Shown here: positions 1-12,284 of the stretch, piece by piece | How positions within the stretch are numbered: position 1 is the stretch's first letter | Layout: each line of letters opens with the position of its first letter | Origin: Toxonevra muliebris | Lineage: Eukaryota > Arthropoda > Insecta > Diptera > Pallopteridae | Assembly: GCA_963691655.1 (NCBI GenBank) | Contig: OY829329.1 | Span: 19,730,708-19,794,707, forward strand | Direction: 5' to 3' | DNA: 64,000 nt | Notes under the pieces: model-generated | What the model was told of the DNA's origin: nothing | Databases searched by the model: none | The model's input: the letters and a program-made list of their open reading frames with translations, nothing else | Position numbers and translations under genes: made by a program

Positions 1-1137
1 TGTGTAAAATATTTTTCTGAAAGTAAATTATAAGTTTCGATTGCCGCATCAATATCTTCGCCATGTATTCCAATCGAAACTCTCATCAGCATGTGTTGTG
101 GTCTCTCTACAATTTTCCCATTTGCTTTAAGTAGATATGAACGTTCGAGTGTCTTGAATCCGAAATAATTATACCCAAAATCACGATCATAAATTATGGT
201 TGAATTTAACCGATCAGCATTTTCCTTAACAATTTTATAATGAAAATCTGATATCATAGGTGATGGAAGGGAAGTTTCGTTATTCACATGTAAGTATAAA
301 TCTGTGATGACATCTGTAATGGAAGCGTTTTGATGTAGTATATCTTTTGAATTCAAAAATAGTTGTATTTACCTGAGAAAACTTTTTTGGTTTCCTTGTG
401 TAAATTGGAGACAGCAATCCTAGCTGCTAAAATAGCATAGTCTGCATGATTGGTAGTTAAGCCGGCAGCAATTTCAGCAGCTAAGTTATCTAATTCTTGC
501 GTTGTTACGCCACAGTACAAACCGTTTATAACTTTCAGCGTGATGGACACCTTAGAAAATTGAAAGGACACACAGAAATAGTAAAATAAATCAAGTTTAA
601 AACTAATTTTACAATAAAAGAAATTACGACTGATTCTAAGCAGATAGAAGTTTTGATAAGCTGTACATAGAGATATTTTGACTTCCAAGAGCTAGAACGA
701 CGCATATACTCCGAATAATGGATGTCATTCCCAACGCACATGCCAACAAATAACAATATCCGAACTATTTACCATTGGATCAATACATGTAGCTAAATTT
801 ATGTATAATTTTGCTTTCCCCTCACAAGAACGGTAAATTAGGTACATATTTGCACAAACATATTGATATTACATTGGAAAATTCCCTACTACATCTATTA
901 TATACATCTGCATATTATGCAAATACATTTACAAAAAAAATATTTTTAATGACTTACTGGATCAACAAAATCCATATTGAGCCCATAACATAACTTTTGT
1001 ATTCTTGAAGTAATTTTATCAAAATGAATCTCCTCCTTGCGCCCATCTGTAAAAGATTAATTTAATGTAGTTAACTATTTTTAAGTTACTAAGATATATA
1101 TACCTCTCTTGATTACAAATAATTTGGACGGCTTCAT
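1..1137 (-). CDS. RnrL: Ribonucleoside-diphosphate reductase large subunit, 5' half (partial)
   Basis: The enzyme reduces ribonucleoside diphosphates to deoxyribonucleotides in the cytosol, as a complex with the small subunit. Four coding exons are read on the minus strand: 1137-1104, 1046-958, 550-373 and 313-1, all with GT-AG junctions and a continuous frame. The N-terminal ATP-cone region reads [20 protein letters not shown] and is followed by the strongly conserved stretches [38 protein letters not shown] and [20 protein letters not shown], then [20 protein letters not shown]. The ATG at 1137 is the first in frame and matches the family N-terminus. The window edge cuts the gene before the catalytic cysteines, so activity cannot be judged. 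Family identity is near certain. Confidence 0.96.
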
Positions 1138-2003
1138 AATTTATATTTTTCACTTGAAAAACGAATTTCACAATTTTAAAGAATTAACACTTTAAACGAT
1201 TACTGCACACGACGAATCACATTAAAGAATTGCGCCAAAAAGCTGGCTGGTTTAGTAATGCCATATAGTTTTGCACAAAATAAGGAGGTGCCACCCTAAA
1301 ATGCCGAAAGCAACGTACCCAAATCTAATTCGGCCAAAAGGGTATTTTTGTAATATTTTCTATTATTTTGAAACTACATGTTTCAAAACAAAATAGGTTC
1401 AGAATGAGATGGGATGGCGTCTCTATCGGAAATTGGTAGCTGTTTTATAGAAACGGGATTGTCTCTTACGTTCCATCGGCAAATGTATATATACTCAAAA
1501 AGCTTTATTGATATTTCTTTGATTTAGTTAGTCGCTTCTGTATATATTTTCAATTGAGCTCAATAGAAGACATCTGTTGTTCAATTTATGAAAAATTTGC
1601 CCACCTCTGCAGATCTTTGTTTGCCTTTCACATCTCTGCATATCCTTGTTTGTCTTTTATAAAAATTGAAAAATTTTGCTTCTGAAGCTATAGATAAAAA
1701 CGGGGTGACACTTTTTCTTCAATTTTTGGATCATTTTTTTTTTTTATCAAAATAATGCAACCAGAATTGATAATCAACTTTTGCACATTTTTGACTTGGC
1801 TTCAAAGACAAAAAGATAAAAAATTGCAGAAACAGGAAATTTCAAATATTCGGTAATCCACAAACATGAAAAATTGAATCTAATATATATACTGGTTTTA
1901 GTGAAATTTGCATAGCACCTGTTTAAGCCACAATAATGTGAGTGTTAACAGATACTATCAAATTACTGAAAGGGCTAAGATTTTCTTAATTTTATTTTGT
2001 TTG

Positions 2004-2035
<32 letters not shown>

Positions 2036-2620
2036 CGGATGGAAATATATAATACACTAATTGGGAAATTTTAATTCGAACAGAACAGACGAAACAATTA
2101 ATTTTGGATCATATGACAATTTTTGTTAAATACAAACATTTACATGTAGTTATTTTATGGAATTGAAAAAAATATTCGAAAGTAGGGGATTGATTATACT
2201 TTAGGGCAAATAACATCGTCATGCATTGTGACTACCAGCTTATTTGTCGGATATGTCCTCACCTGGACTCTTGAAAATAATCTCGTCATGTTTAAGAAAG
2301 ATCTATCATTTTACAACAAAAAATAAAAACACGTTTTCTTCTATAAGTTTCCCTTTAAATACGACAGTTATTGCTAGCAGTTCTTGTTGTTCGGTGTACT
2401 GCTTCTCTCTTTTTCCCCTTCTCGACTACAAATCAAAAAATTGCCGCAAATGATTTCCTACTTTATGTGAAATTAATAAACAAATTTGCACCTTTTTTGT
2501 TTCAGTGCATAAAATGTTTCAATTCCACAGCTTTACATTTCAACAGAATTGTTTTGCATAGACTCAAGTAAACTTCCGCTACTCAATTTTGTGTATTGTT
2601 TGTTAAAAAAAAGAAATAAA
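1138..2620. other. Divergent intergenic region between RnrL and SamDC
   Basis: This stretch separates two head-to-head start codons, so it should hold both promoters and both 5' UTRs. It is AT-rich and has a pure (TA)n tract at about 2005-2032. I found no coding exon supported by conservation and no clear TATA box that could be assigned to either gene. Confidence 0.6.
2005..2032. repeat. (TA)n microsatellite
   Basis: An uninterrupted run of about 14 TA units lies in the RnrL-SamDC intergenic region. Confidence 0.9.
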
Positions 2621-5600
2621 ATGACACAGGATAAAGAAATAAATCCAACAAAAATGTATTTTTTTGAAGGTGTTGAAAAATTGCTGGAAATTTGGTTTGA
2701 AAGCAGTGAAAATGAGGATGCGGATTTGAGAAATATTCCCAGGTAATGTTTTAGATTTTAGCTTGTAAGAAAAAATCACTCAAATTATACATGTTACATA
2801 CTTAGCTACGGATTCTTATCAGTTGTGACTGTTAGCAAGGGCACAATCCAAATTGAATAACTGATAATGAGCATCATTTTTCATATAACATCGTCATCTT
2901 CATAGGTTTTTATGATCTAAATTTGTAATTGGAATAAATATGTTAAATTTTCTTCCATGTATCTGTATGAAACTTTAACGAACTAATGGTTCGCTGCCGT
3001 TTTGATTAAATCTAAACCAATATCAATCTTCAAGCTCATAGTGCTTGACAACAATGCTTTACTTTGTAATATTTTGATTCACAGAGACCTTTGGGAAAAT
3101 CTATTGAAATCTGTGAAATGCGAGATAATAAGCTGTTCAAAAAATGATACGATAGATGCATATGTTTTAAGGTATGTAAAATATTATCAATCTTATCAAG
3201 CTTGGGCTCACATTGCCTCATTTCTTGCATAGATTTTATAATTTTTTGGTTATTTTTTTACATTTTTAGTGAGAGCAGTATGTTCGTGTCAAAGCGAAGA
3301 TGGATTTTAAAAACATGTGGTACCACCACATTGCTACATTGTTTGAAGCCATTGCTAAAACTTGCTTCTCAATATGATTATACAGAGATTTCTGATTTAT
3401 TTTATTCACGCAAGAATTTCTCACGACCAGAACTTCAGGTGAAATTTGATTTCTGATTTAAAATATAGTCGGTTTATAAGTACAGATTTAGCAAAAACTC
3501 GTTTTCTACACCAAGCGAAGTTATTAAGTATCTACGCTGCTTCAAACACGATTTTTGAAAACAAATAATTTTAAAATTTAATTTCTTTACTTTTCAAATA
3601 TGCGAATTAAACTTACCTCTGAACCGACGATATTCATTGAAGCAAATCGATTTCTTATTTTAACTAAAATGTTTCTAGTTATTTCCACATCGTGGTTTTT
3701 GTGAAGAGGTGGAATTCTTGGATGAAATGTTTGAAGAAGGACGATCCTATTGTTTGGGTACAATAAATCGTGAATGCTGGTATTTGTATACATTCAGTAA
3801 GCATAACTACCAAAACCATGTACATAACATACAAGCTGATGGAAGTAGCTCAGATCCAGATCAAACTATTGAAATTTTGATGCAAAATTTAGATAACAAT
3901 GTTATGTTAGCTTTTACCAAAGAGACGAGTGGCACATCAGCGGAAGCTACAACGGTAAGTAAATATGGAAGTAAATGTAGTAATACAATAACATAAAATC
4001 ACACATAAAATACTGATTTCTTTTCTATTTTTTTTTTTGCAGAGAAGTGGAATTAATAAAATATTACCTGAAATGGTTATCGATGATTTCTTATTTGAAC
4101 CATGTGGGTACTCCATGAATGGAATAGGGAAAAATGTAAGCGGGAATATTTTTTTTTCTTAAAATGCAATATTATCAGCAAAAAAAAAATTAACTTCAAA
4201 TATATTTGAAAAAATGCATTAACAACAATTTTACATTTGTAAACTTCATAACAATTTTCTTTTACATTTTAGGGCGAATACATGACAATTCATATAACAC
4301 CTGAAAGAAATTTCTCATATGTCAGCTTTGAAAGCAATGTGGCATTGAATAATTATACGGGGCTTATTAATCGTGTAATAAAAACTTTTCAACCGTCGAA
4401 ATTCATTGTAACCATTTTCGCAAATAAGGTATGTACATTCCAAAATTTAAATAAATAATTATATACTGCAATTTCTCTTCAACAAGAGCGTGCCATGTCT
4501 AAGTCATCCATCAAAATAGAAATTTATTATAATTAAGAGTTATTATAATAATTATTAAAATTTTTTTTTTGCCCAATACGCTGCTATATTAAATATTCCG
4601 TCCACTCATTGCTATTTCGAGCAATTTCACGACAACGATCATGCTGTCAGTTAGATTTTGGGCGTATGGTTGCGGAAAAAATCTTTTTTCATCTCATTTA
4701 GATTGACCAAAGGATTTTAATAGTATTACCACCTGGAGATTGAAAGGGCCAGTCCACCGTTCTAATTCCATTTTCTTCCTTCCACTTATTACACTTTGAT
4801 GTTTATGGTCGTTACTCTCTTGAAATACGCAATTTTGGTTTCTTTATCCAAAACACAAAGTTTCTCGTTCAACGCAACTCGTTTTGTATTCCAAACAAGA
4901 ACTTTTCGTGGAAGCTTAACTAGTGCTCTTGATACCCGTCGAGTAATACCCGCGCACACGTACAGAACTGTACAAAACAAAAGCAACAAATCTTGACATA
5001 CCATAATTATTACGTTTTCATGACTTTTGTTACTTTTATTTAAAAGAAAGTGGAGTTATTTTGTTCTTAAATGATTAAATTATATAATAGAAAACTTAAA
5101 AGTTTGAAGTTTTTGCAATTGGATAACTTAGTTGGTTCATGGTCTTTATTCTTTCCATGAAATAAATTATAATATTGACCTAATTCATAGGGAAGTTCCG
5201 GATACCCAATTGCTTCATCAGCCACTGTGGAAATTGCCACTTTGTGGAATATTTAGACATGAAATCTACTCGAAACGCACATTGAAGTTTTAAGTTTGAT
5301 TAGCATGGAGAAGTTTTCATTTCTCTCATGGGTTGTCACTACCATCCGAGCTTAACTCCTTGAAACCTACTTAGGAACCTTGAAACATAGAGTGGGAATG
5401 TACCATTTCCAAATCAGGCATGAGCTGGGATAGATTTGAAATAAAAGGGGGAAATGGCACCCTAGAGGACATTCATCAAGCTGACAAAGTCAATGCCTCG
5501 CAGATGTGAAGCAATGAATGTAAATATGAAATATTATAAAATTGTTGCTTTTGTTTCGCACAGCCCTAAGTGCATATTTCTTTGATTTATTTTTTGACAT

Positions 5601-6662
5601 TTTTTTCAAACTTTTAAGTTTTCCATTATATAATTTAATCATTTAAGAATAAAATAAATCCACTTTCTTTTAAATAAAAATTAACAAAAGTCATGAAAAC
5701 GTAATAAGTATGGTATGCCAAGATTTGTTGCTTTTGTTTTGCACAGTACTGTATGTGGGTTTTACTCGAACATTTCGGTTAACGAGTACCTGAAAATTCG
5801 CTGATAATACCTAAACGCAGGTTCCCGAAAATTCAGGGGTAATACTTGAATGAAGGTACTCGAGAATTGCTTGGGTTAAAATTTCATTTGGTTCGGTTCA
5901 GCCGTTTATTCGGTATATATGTACAACAAATACATAAATGAATAGTAGATTTTGTAATTTCTTAATTTAATAAGTTTTTCTCAATCAGCCTAGTTGGGAA
6001 CGGGTACCCGGAAATTTCCGGGTATCCTGAAAAACCGATACCTGGAGCATAACAGGTATCCGTCATAACAGTGCCTGAGTGCCGAAACTCGTAAGCGGGT
6101 ATCAAGAGCACATGATTGACCATCTGGTACTTGCCATCAAAAAAAAAATTGATCTACAAAGACCACATCTCTCAGCAGCTCAGTCTAGTGAAGTTTTGTT
6201 TTGTTAGGAAGGTTTTGGTTATGATAGAATTCAATTTAAAATTCCTTTAAACAGCTTGCGATTCGATTAAGCGATACATTAATGGCCTGACGAGTCAGTT
6301 TTTGCTAGGCTGCCCACATCAACACTTTCCTGAGATATTTTGTTCCCTTTGGATGTAACCAACAAATACAGTTTCAAAACGTTTTGCACACACGAAGCTC
6401 ATTTTGAAAAATTGCTTCTACAACGAAATTATATTAACGATTGTTTTGAAATCCAACTTAATATTTAAATTTTTTCGTACAATTAATAAGATCTATTTTT
6501 TTTTTACATAATTACATATTTCAGACATCTGGTGCATACACAACCATGAAGGAGCTCGAATTGGAATATACCGAATCATCTCTTTGGAAGTGTTCTGATA
6601 TGCAGTGTTGTAACTTTCCATCGTATAATCTCTTGTTTGCACAATATGCACATAATCCTTAA
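2621..6662 (+). CDS. SamDC: S-adenosylmethionine decarboxylase proenzyme
   Basis: The enzyme decarboxylates S-adenosylmethionine to give the aminopropyl donor for spermidine and spermine synthesis; it is a self-cleaving pyruvoyl enzyme. Seven exons join in frame: 2621-2742, 3085-3171, 3270-3438, 3679-3954, 4043-4135, 4273-4428 and 6525-6662, giving 346 residues, the usual family length. Visible landmarks are the N-terminal [13 protein letters not shown] (matching FFEGTEKLLEVWF in the human enzyme), the processing site [13 protein letters not shown] where chain cleavage before the second Ser makes the pyruvoyl group, [26 protein letters not shown], the Cys-Trp-Tyr block ECWYLYT, and [11 protein letters not shown]. 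The ATG at 2621 directly precedes the conserved N-terminus. An AATAAA signal lies at 6718-6723. The last intron (4429-6524) is far longer than the others because of transposon relics. Confidence 0.97.
4570..4790 (-). pseudogene. Tc1-like transposase C-terminal relic inside SamDC intron 6
   Basis: Read on the minus strand, the stretch around 4720-4790 gives [18 protein letters not shown] followed by KILWS. This corresponds to the DWPxQSPDLNPIENLW signature around the third catalytic acid of Tc1-type transposases. The signature is damaged (the DLNP region has become GGNT) and stop codons follow, so it is dead. It abuts a pair of ~150 bp inverted repeats that may belong to the same element. Confidence 0.7.
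4960..5755. mobile_element. Transposon remnant with ~150 bp inverted repeats (SamDC intron 6)
   Basis: The left arm (about 4960-5113) and right arm (about 5606-5755) are near-perfect reverse complements. Shared blocks include GCAACAAATCTTG, TACGTTTTCATGACTTTTGT (left-arm form) and ACTTTTAAGTTTTC in inverse orientation, and the outer edge is close to CAGTACTGTGCAAAACAAAA. The ~490 bp spacer has no open frame. Long inverted repeats beside a Tc1-like transposase relic suggest a decayed Tc1-superfamily element. The target duplication is not certain. Confidence 0.75.
5756..6200. repeat. Degenerate repeat rich in GGGTACC-like motifs
   Basis: Within the last SamDC intron, variants of GGTACCCGNAAATTNNGGGT recur several times in both orientations between about 5760 and 6110. 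They look like decayed copies of one short repeat or the inverted ends of an old element. No coding potential was seen. Confidence 0.4.
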
Positions 6663-6857
6663 ATAATATAAAAATATATTTAGTTTAAATCTTTCTTAAT
6701 TTAGATACGAATTTCACAATAAAACGTTATGCATGTTAGATGCATTTTTTTCTATTTGCCGTAAGTTTAGATGTGCCTAGCTAACACTTTATACAATAAA
6801 AATTCAACGGAAGTTTTTTTACAATTATATTTTGTCAGATAATCGTTAACAACAAAT

Positions 6858-8326
6858 TTAACAAAACACTTTAATTGCATTTGGCACTATAGCTACTTGT
6901 ATGGGTCTTGCGTCATATTCTTCTCCGTCTATAGAATAAAATGTATTATTTGCATCAGTTTCTGTGGGAAACAATTGAATTGTTCTGCTCTTTAATATTA
7001 ATGATGGTTCAATGTCATTATGAATTGCACTAGAAATATTCTTTATAAAATCGAAACCTGGCTTAATGGAATTAATAAATTTCGTTTCAAGTTCGGAAAA
7101 AGCTTCAGTATTGCTATGGCATGTTATATTTAATTGGTTCGTTTCGACATTGCCTTCTATCTGTGTGTTACAATTTTCATTTGAGGTTAGCGGTTGTTTA
7201 GCTCCTTCACCGCCCTTCGTAGTTTTATTTGATAATAGTTTATGCAAATAGAATTTGGAGGGAACATTTTGTTCTCTTTCGATTAAACAATTTCTACATC
7301 CCGGACATGGTGGTGTATATATGAAATTAGTGGAGAATTTCCAATTTAATTTGTTTGAAAATGAGTTAAACAAGGCAGCTGCGTGATGTCTCAAATATCC
7401 AAAATACCAGTATTTGTCTTTGACAGATTCGATGTCTCGAAGTAGGCCCCATGAAAATCGATTTAAGCCATAGATGGGCTTTAAGCTTTTTTGGTCAGTA
7501 TTGCTATCGAGAACATTAAATTTAATTACACTTTCGGTTCGATATTTCTCTTTTATCATTGGCATCATACAGTTTGTTAGGGATTTAACATAATCCAATT
7601 TGCTGTTCGGTTGTAAATTGACATATTTTAAAGCGGTTTCGTTGCGATTGCCCAAAGGTAACAAGACAATCGGACATTTTTCTTCATTTCGTCGCATTAG
7701 TCCTGTTACTACTTCAGATGTTGTTCCATCACCACCTGCTACTACAATGGCATCTGGTAGAACGCTCATATTTTCAATAAGTGATTTTGCATGCCCAACA
7801 TGATCAGTCTTGACAATTTCAACGGAATATCCAGCTAAATGCAAGATTGGCTCACAATATTTTTTGAACTGTGACGAAAAGATGAATGGGTTAAAGTTTT
7901 ATACAATAATATTGAGAATGCTCATTACCATTTTTTCACCTTTCTTTTTATTGGCCACAGGATTCATTATGACCACAACACGTTTGGGGAATCCTTTATG
8001 CAAGTCTGTATCGTTAGCGATTTCATTACAAATTCGCGTCATATGATTTGTTATCCTACAACAAATAAAGATTCAAAATGTTAAATATATTTCATTAAAA
8101 CTAAAGTAATCGATGATCAATGCTTCATTTAATATTTGCCATGTTTATCGCTTTTTGGCTAACGTCAGAAATGAAACACTGAAAATTGTAGTTAAATAAA
8201 TTAATAGCACCGCCTTTAAGAAGCTTACTCATAGTATGATCGAAGGGAATAAATTCCGTATCCTGCAAGTGCAGCGCCAAATGCAGACTTTTTCCAATTA
8301 TTTTTCACAGTTCGTAAATAGTTCAT
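6858..8326 (-). CDS. Mulk: Acylglycerol kinase, mitochondrial (multi-substrate lipid kinase)
   Basis: The family phosphorylates monoacylglycerol and diacylglycerol to lysophosphatidic and phosphatidic acid, and in mammals is also a TIM22 import-complex subunit. Three exons on the minus strand, 8326-8229, 8055-7929 and 7868-6858, give 411 residues. The N-terminus MNYLRTVKNNWKKSAFGAAL, followed by a short hydrophobic stretch, matches the AGK membrane anchor. The diacylglycerol-kinase catalytic domain shows RVVVIMNPVANKKKGEKM, the nucleotide-binding motif IVVAGGDGTTSEVVTGLMRR and LPLGNRNETA. The C-terminus carries IDGEEYDARPIQVAIVPNAI, equivalent to the human IDSEEYEAMPVEVKLLP block. The stop lies only 195 bp from the SamDC stop, in tail-to-tail arrangement. 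All key motifs look intact. Confidence 0.94.
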
Positions 8327-8485
8327 TATAAAACATGAGCGAATAAATTCTGACCTGCCGTAATCTCCTAATAAAACTGTAATGAAATAGAGCACAGGAA
8401 GACTCAAATGTTAGTACAAGTTTCATTTGAGATTGGTGTTAGTGTTTTCTTCATAAAAAAGAACAAAATTTCCCATAATAGGTCC

Positions 8486-9080
8486 GTTCCCGTACTTTTT
8501 GGGTAAAGTTGGGAACGCACAAAACCACTTTTCTTGCACGAAACAAAACGTCAAATTTTAACGACAGTTAAACTCAAAAAACAAAGTTTATGTGATATTT
8601 AATAAAATAAAAATTGTAAATAAATAATGAAAAAATCAAACTTAAATTATTCGCTTGTCTACTTTTGTAGAATCTTCGGGTTTACAATCACCATTTGCAT
8701 TATTCAAAAATGGCAGAAGCTTCTACAGCATCAGAAGTTGAACAGACAATTGCGTCATTAACTTGTGGAGAATGTAGTTAAAAATTAACTAATAATTATT
8801 AATTAATTTTCAAATGTCTTTTAAACATTCTCCATTTTAAATATCACTTATTTTTCTAAAAATTCTTTATTTATTTATTAATTTCAAATTTTCAATATAT
8901 TTTCACAAAAGCAAAACAGCTGATAAATACAAAACAGCTGATTGTTTGACACTTTTAACATTTTTACCCGAAGAAAAAGAAGAAGACAATTACTCTCTCA
9001 TCTCTGCTCTCATTTGCGTACGGGAACGCTTTCTGGGCTGTTTTGGGCGAACGTGTTCACCCGCGTTGTAGTACGGGAAC
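8486..9080. mobile_element. MITE family A, copy 1 (~595 bp)
   Basis: It is bounded by perfect 10-bp terminal inverted repeats, GTTCCCGTAC at 8486-8495 and GTACGGGAAC at 9071-9080. It has no open reading frame of note. The sequence is strongly similar, in reverse orientation, to the copy at 10398-12252 over its whole length: shared blocks include the CAGCTGATTGTTTGACACTT region and the GCGTTGTAGTACGGGAAC end. Confidence 0.8.
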
Positions 9081-10397
9081 AGAGCTAATATAGGATCTAG
9101 GCCGAATCTTAACGACGAAGTGGACTGTTTTGCTTAGGGAATTTGTACTCTTTATTTTTTTACTTTTCTTGCTGTACGTTGATAGGTGAAAATCTTACAT
9201 AGATACCTCGGAACTCTAGTTGTACGTTTATGTCGGATTCTTAGCTATAAACACCATATAATTCCTCTTCTTTCACTTATTCTGCGGGACTACCTGCGGA
9301 TTTTCTTTCACAATGCGCGATCAGCATTAAACTGTAATCTTTAAATGTAATGGTTTTCCACCGTCGTCTTCTACATTTGTTTTACTTCGTATTATGCTTT
9401 TTGTTCACGCGTTCTGTATTCCTCAGCTAAGTTATTATATTAGCCACTATCATGTCTGCCGTTTCCCATTTCTCATTAGTATAGCACATCTCTGACGTTA
9501 TGTTGTCCACTAATGGGGGTTTTCCAAATGCTCTATCCAGTTCATTCCTTTCACTTTTGTAACTTACACGTTGAGTTTTCGAGCTCATCCTAGTTACTTA
9601 AGTTGTGGCTGCGAGGTGATATTAAGTCTGTTCACGTACTTTCCCAGCATCAAATGTTATGACAGTTAATTTTATCCGGGAAAAAATATTGGATTTGTAA
9701 ATGTATTAAATCAATAATTGAAGTCAATTATTCTCCAAAGACAAATATTTATTTTTTAGCTCATTTTAATTAAAACACCACAGTTCTTTTTTGGATGTTT
9801 ATTTAGTTTTTTTTTTCTACAGATGAAAATTCTAGCAAGTAAAAATTTTACAAGCAGAAACTTGCAGCTACCTTTTTTCTCCTAAGTTTTTACGCTCTCT
9901 TTTTTTGGCTGTCTTGTTACACTAGCACTGAGCCCTGTAGTTCGCCTTCCCTGACCCTATATTGCTCACATCATCGTCAGTGTCATATAGAACCCATATT
10001 TGCAATAGTTACTCCGGTATCTTAAACGGTTGCACTATGGTCCAGAAACCCGATTTGGCGGCATAAATCTCATTTTTTCAGTGTTCTGAAAAATATTTTG
10101 TTCATACCATGTGGCAGCCCTCTTCATATGTCGTTACGCTGAAGTTGATTCAAACTTTTTTTTATAGAAAAAATTGACGGAGTTTTTTAAATATTCAGAT
10201 TTGTGTAAAATTTAACAATAAAAAAGTGCCCAACAATGTTGGAGATATGTTACTTAAAAGACCATAATTATCTTTTGCTAGTCTTTTGTTGTTATTGTTA
10301 TTGCTTTAAAAAAAGCGTGAAGTTTTCTTGTAAATTTTTTCGTGTTTCGTGGAATAGAACTAAATTGATTGTCCAGAATTGTCCACATATTAGATCT
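9081..10397 (-). other. Spacer between inverted MITE copies with a possible coding fossil
   Basis: This 1.3 kb island separates the two family A copies. On the minus strand, about 9430-9590 reads as an open stretch that includes RNELDRAFGKPPLVDNI, then EMCYTNEKWETADM, before stops appear. It resembles decayed coding sequence, but I cannot assign a family. At 10040-10080 lies GAAACCCGATTTGGCGGCAT, which recurs inverted near 13530-13560. Confidence 0.4.
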
Positions 10398-12252
10398 ATT
10401 CCCGTACTACAACGCGGGTTAACGCGTTCACCCAAAACAGCCCATAAAACGTTCTCGTATTCAAAAAACTTGCAAATGAAAGCGGATATGAGAGAGTAAT
10501 TGTCTTCTTCTTCTTGCATGAAATATGCCGCACTTTTTCTTCTGGTAAAAATGTTAAAAGTGTCAAACAATCAGCTGTTATGTGTTTATCAGCTGCTTTG
10601 CTTTTGTGAAAATTTTTTAGAAATCAATTAATAAATGAAGAATTTTTAGAAAAATAAGTGTAATTTATTAATTTTGAGCTACATTCTCCACAGATTAATG
10701 ACGCAAGTGTCAACTTATGATGCTATAGGAGAGTCTGTTATTTTTGAATAATGGAATGGTGTACCAGAAGATTCTACAGAAGTAGTCAGGCGAACAATTT
10801 TTGTTTAATTTCTTCATTATTTATTTATTTTCTTGTTAGATTTAAAAATTTTTATTTTATTAAATATCACAGACACTTTGCTTTTTGAATTTAACTGTTG
10901 TTACAATTTGACATTTTGTTTCATTCAGACTTTTGTGCACTTTTGTCTATCACAGAGAGTATTTTTTGTTTACTCTCTGTTAGGGATGTGCAAATCGATT
11001 TCGACTTTAATCGACTTTTAAATTCAAAATTTCAAATCAATTTTTATAACCGACTTTAAATTGCCAAACTTGATCTAAAGTCGACTTTTACTTTCGAGTT
11101 TTAGTGTAAAATTTTTTTAAAACTACCAATTCTGTTCTCACATTTATTTTAAATTTTACAAAATTTTTCTAACATGCATGTGCAGCTTTATGTACTAGTA
11201 ATTTTTGACATTTTATTTTAAAATAGTTCTAAAATAGTTTCTCCCTCTTTAGAGACTACTGTGTATTATTAATTAAGATGGTAGTTGCATTTTGACAAGT
11301 AAGAGGAAATTTGACAATTGGGAAATCATTTGTTTTGATACTATTCTTCTTTTTAAGTGAGAATTTATAGGAAAATAATTTGCATAGTATTGCATGTACA
11401 TAGTGAGAATTAGTTTCTGCTTTTTATATTATTTATTAACTCTTAACATGTTCATAGTATTTGCTAATAAAGAAAACAAATTAAATAACATTATTTATAT
11501 TTTTTATTGTAAATAAAATTTATAATTTAGTACTAAGTAATAAAAGTAGTATTAATAATCTTCTACTAACTCTCTCTTTTGTACCCATTTCCAAAAAATA
11601 CATCTCTAAAATGTTTCTCTTACTTGTCAAAAATTCAAAATGGCCACTGTTTGGAAAAATGCATCTACCTCTAAATACTTTTACCATGGGTTATCCCATT
11701 CACTCGCACAAAATTCACATACGAAGACGAATAATAAATGTCAAATATTACCGCCGGATTAAGTAAAAAGACGATGAACGGAACAATGGAAGGGGGTGGG
11801 GGGAGGGGAGGAAGGATCGGCTGGTTGCACTAAGGTCATATAAGTAAGGCATTTAAAACAAACCATTTACTTTAAATTTCTTATTTTATATTCCATTCAA
11901 TAAAAATAATAGGTTGAACATGTGTTCTATAAAGCTGCCTGTAAATCTGGCAAACAAATCTTACAAGAACCCTATTTTGAGCGGCACTTCTACAAAACCA
12001 ATGTATTTCTAAAAATCTGATTTTAACTCGCACGCAACGGCTCATATATTGTAAATAAATACACATACATAAATAAATCATATTAAAATTCTCTTGTTTC
12101 GTTGTTTTTTATTTCATGCAACAAAAATTCCAAAAAAGTCGATTAATCGACTTCGAATTTCTGATCAATTCAAAAGTCGAAAATCGATTTTTCTTTCCAG
12201 TTACATATCCTTACTCTCATTTTACCAGACTTTACCCAAAAACGACGGTAAC
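10398..12252. mobile_element. MITE family A, copy 2, interrupted by a hAT-like insertion
   Basis: It is the inverted counterpart of 8486-9080, starting with ATTCCCGTAC (10398-10407) and ending with the mutated terminus GACGGTAAC (12244-12252). Homology to copy 1 runs from 10398 to about 10977 and resumes after 12211, with TTTACCCAAAAA near 12231-12242 matching the complement of copy 1's start. Removing the insert leaves about 614 bp, close to copy 1's length. Confidence 0.75.
10978..12210. mobile_element. hAT-like non-autonomous element nested in MITE family A copy 2
   Basis: The 1233-bp insert is flanked by a perfect 8-bp direct repeat, TTACTCTC, at 10970-10977 and 12211-12218. The left end TAGGGATGTGCAAATCGATT (from 10981) and the complement of the right end, AAGGATATGTAACTGG then AAAAATCGA, form imperfect terminal inverted repeats. 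GTCGATTAATCGACTT-type motifs are repeated near both ends. An 8-bp duplication is the hAT hallmark. No transposase frame is present, so it is non-autonomous. Confidence 0.8.
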
Positions 12253-12284
12253 AGACCTGTTAGTCCAGTCATTATAAAGATTTA

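Noticed and set aside
811..993. Plus-strand frame of 60 codons opposite RnrL
   Set aside because: It overlaps RnrL exon 2 in antisense and has no motif.
2549..2620. In-frame extension upstream of the SamDC ATG
   Set aside because: The extension has no ATG; it would need a TTG start. The conserved protein begins after the ATG at 2621.
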